A stretch of 40,404 nucleotides of DNA from Lachnospiraceae bacterium. Its GTDB lineage: Bacteria > Bacillota > Clostridia > Lachnospirales > Lachnospiraceae. The position numbers and the translations under genes are program-made. The notes under the pieces are model-generated. The model was not told the DNA's origin, ran no database searches, and was given only the letters and a program-made list of their open reading frames with translations. Shown here in pieces: positions 39,213 through 40,404 of this stretch. The stretch is taken from contig JAFUJA010000006.1 of NCBI GenBank assembly GCA_017473905.1, positions 1-40,404 on the forward strand, read 5' to 3'. Within the stretch, counting starts at the first letter, position 1. Each line of letters opens with the position of its first letter.

Positions 39213-39926
39213 ATGGGCAGGAATGTTGCAATCGTTTTGGCAGCAGGTCGTGGGAAACGTATGGGAAGCGATGTTGCCAAGCAGTATCTTCATATTGGTG
39301 ATAAGCCGGTTCTTTTTTATGCCTTAAAAACTTTTGAAGACAGTTTTATGGATGAAATAATTCTGGTGACCGGAGCGGGAGAGGAAGAATATTGCCGTAA
39401 GGAAATTGTTGAAAGATACCATTTCAATAAAGTGAAAAAGATTGTACCCGGTGGTGCTGAACGATATCATTCCGTATTGAACGGACTTCGGGCGGCAAAA
39501 GAATGCGAGTATGTATTCATTCATGACGGGGCAAGACCCTTCATTACCGAAGAAATACTTTTGCGCAATCTGGAATGTGTACAGAAGTATGAGGCCTGCG
39601 TAACCGGTATGCCGGTAAAGGACACTATAAAAATAAGCAGTGGAGACGGATTTGTGGAAGCGACGCCTGAACGTAAAACTCTCTGGGCAGTGCAGACACC
39701 GCAAACCTTTTCTTATAAAAAGATTCTTGATGCTTATGAAAAGTTCCTGAGCGGCGAAGGAAGTAAAGAAGGTGTGGAAGTGACCGATGATGCCATGGTG
39801 GCAGAGATATACGGCAACCTTCCGGTGAAACTTGTAGAAGGTTCCTATGAAAATATTAAAATAACCACCCCGGGAGATTTGGTCATGGCAGAAGCACTTT
39901 TAGAAGCAGCTTTTGGCACCTTATAA
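39213..39926 (+). CDS. ispD: 2-C-methyl-D-erythritol 4-phosphate cytidylyltransferase
   Basis: Makes CDP-methylerythritol from MEP and CTP in the non-mevalonate isoprenoid pathway. 237 residues. CTP-binding VLAAGRGKRMGSDVAKQYL at the N-terminus, VPGGAERYHSVLNGL in the middle, FIHDGARPFI, AVQTPQTF, GVEVTDDAMVAE and VEGSYENIKITTPGDLVMAE match the family throughout. Start ATG with AAAAGGAG upstream, 12 nt after tsaD. It ends a long co-oriented block. No terminator hairpin is visible before the tRNA promoter, only an AT-rich run. Assignment is firm. Confidence 0.96.
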   Translation: MGRNVAIVLAAGRGKRMGSDVAKQYLHIGDKPVLFYALKTFEDSFMDEIILVTGAGEEEYCRKEIVERYHFNKVKKIVPGGAERYHSVLNGLRAAKECEYVFIHDGARPFITEEILLRNLECVQKYEACVTGMPVKDTIKISSGDGFVEATPERKTLWAVQTPQTFSYKKILDAYEKFLSGEGSKEGVEVTDDAMVAEIYGNLPVKLVEGSYENIKITTPGDLVMAEALLEAAFGTL

Positions 39927-39955
39927 AAAATTTTAAAAAAAAGTAAAATTAGTTG

Positions 39956-39984
39956 TTGACATTGATATAAATCTTTGCTAAAAT
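39956..39984 (+). promoter_or_regulatory. Strong SigA promoter of the tRNA-Ser genes
   Basis: Perfect TTGACA (39956-39961), 17 bp, TAAAAT (39979-39984). GCGCTT (39992-39997) and AAGCGC (40005-40010) form a small hairpin at the transcript start, ahead of tRNA-Ser(UGA). Confidence 0.8.
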
Positions 39985-40018
39985 TCATTTTGCGCTTGCG
40001 AAAAAAGCGCATCACTTT

Positions 40019-40104
40019 GGAGAGGTATCGAAGTGGTCATAACGAGGCGGTCTTGAAAACCGTTTGTCCGAAAGGGCGCATGGGTTCGAATCCCATCCTC
40101 TCCG
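40019..40104 (+). tRNA. tRNA-Ser (anticodon UGA)
   Basis: Acceptor GGAGAGG (40019-40025) pairs with CCTCTCC (40097-40103), discriminator G at 40104. Anticodon stem GCGGT/ACCGT encloses CTTGAAA with anticodon TGA at 40054-40056. A long variable arm (TTGTCCGAAAGGGCGC region) marks a class II serine tRNA, and the T-arm GGGTTCGAATCCC is intact. CCA is not encoded. 86 nt. Confidence 0.95.
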
Positions 40105-40151
40105 CTTTTGCACCTCGCTGCCAATAAATATGATAGTGATTTAGCTTATTT

Positions 40152-40240
40152 GGAGAAGTACCCAAGAGGCTGAAGGGGCTCCCCTGGAAAGGGAGTAGGT
40201 CGTTAATAGCGGCGCGAGGGTTCAAATCCCTCCTTCTCCG
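40152..40240 (+). tRNA. tRNA-Ser (anticodon GGA)
   Basis: Acceptor GGAGAAG (40152-40158) pairs with CTTCTCC (40233-40239), discriminator G at 40240. Anticodon stem CTCCC/GGGAG encloses CTGGAAA with anticodon GGA at 40186-40188. Long variable arm (TAGGTCGTTAATAGCGGCGC region) and T-arm GGGTTCAAATCCC. CCA is not encoded. 89 nt, 47 nt after the first serine tRNA and presumably co-transcribed. Confidence 0.95.
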
Positions 40241-40404
40241 TTGATGTTCGTATGAATATCATGAGTCATGGGATAGAACATGGCAAAACAGAACCTTGAC
40301 AAATAAACAGCAATGCAACCCTGAAAGTTCAAGTATGCAACGAGCAGTGCGAAGCCGAAAGACGGAGCACACAAATCATGCTTGCATGATTTTGTGAAAC
40401 GGCT
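40241..40404 (+). other. Possible rRNA leader/spacer-like sequence at the window edge
   Basis: No ORF or tRNA is visible. The tract AGAACCTTGACAAATAAACAG (split at 40292-40312) resembles the boxA-type region before rRNA genes in Clostridia, and ACAAATCATG (40371-40380) with CATGATTTTGT (40385-40395) forms a hairpin. It may lead into an rRNA operon beyond the window; this is from memory of similar spacers and is not provable here. Confidence 0.35.

Overview
The window reads as a chromosomal segment of a low-to-mid GC, spore-forming member of the Clostridia, most likely Lachnospiraceae. The basis is the gene order clpB, DUF4250, ASKHA protein, rarA, DUF4364, rho, rpmE, DUF1385, prmC, prfA, the spoVA genes, frequent TTG/GTG starts, AGGAGG-type ribosome binding sites and near-consensus TTGACA-N17-TATAAT promoters. 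No phage, transposon, IS element or CRISPR array is visible. The organism assignment is inference from protein families and synteny, not a database search.

Layout. 1-10630: housekeeping block. It holds the 3' part of clpB, a small DUF4250 gene, an ASKHA (RACo-type) protein with an N-terminal cysteine cluster, rarA, DUF4364 (minus), rho, rpmE, a DUF1385 membrane protein with a long acidic repeat tail, prmC and prfA. 10640-13628: three co-oriented genes of unknown function (two membrane proteins and a double-zinc-ribbon membrane protein) behind their own promoter. 13675-16327: an HTH-methyltransferase fusion with a palindrome in its promoter, a YfcE-type phosphodiesterase and alanine dehydrogenase. 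16513-20710: a DUF2156 protein, a PAS-GGDEF cyclase, an AraC regulator (minus) and a membrane GGDEF cyclase. 20731-22384: spoVAA-spoVAB-spoVAC, closed by a terminator without spoVAD or spoVAE. 22384-27538: a metallophosphoesterase lipoprotein (minus), a FecR-domain surface protein, a GAF-GGDEF cyclase (minus) and a CHASE2 class III adenylate cyclase. 27542-29998: a sugar-phosphate isomerase-like TIM barrel, birA and two small unknown proteins, one exported and His/Glu/Gly rich. 30236-34040: a MacAB-type ABC exporter (ATPase, adaptor, permease) whose promoter carries a direct repeat. 34049-39926: a YcxB-like protein, then tsaE-tsaB-rimI, a Cys-rich small protein, rnz, a membrane-anchored unknown, tsaD and ispD. 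39956-40404: a strong promoter, tRNA-Ser(UGA), tRNA-Ser(GGA) and an rRNA-spacer-like end.

Functional themes. (1) Translation and tRNA maturation: L31, RF1 and its methyltransferase PrmC, the t6A proteins TsaE/TsaB/TsaD, RimI, RNase Z and two tRNA-Ser genes. (2) Second-messenger signalling: three diguanylate cyclases and one adenylate cyclase lie within about 10 kb, with no EAL or HD-GYP phosphodiesterase in view. (3) Envelope functions: FecR protein, lipoprotein phosphoesterase, MacAB-type exporter and several small membrane or exported unknowns. The most interesting spots are the FecR/DGC/CHASE2-cyclase cluster, the incomplete spoVA operon whose candidate promoter fires from inside the upstream terminator, the DUF1385 repeat tail, and the operator-like repeats over the exporter and HTH-methyltransferase promoters.
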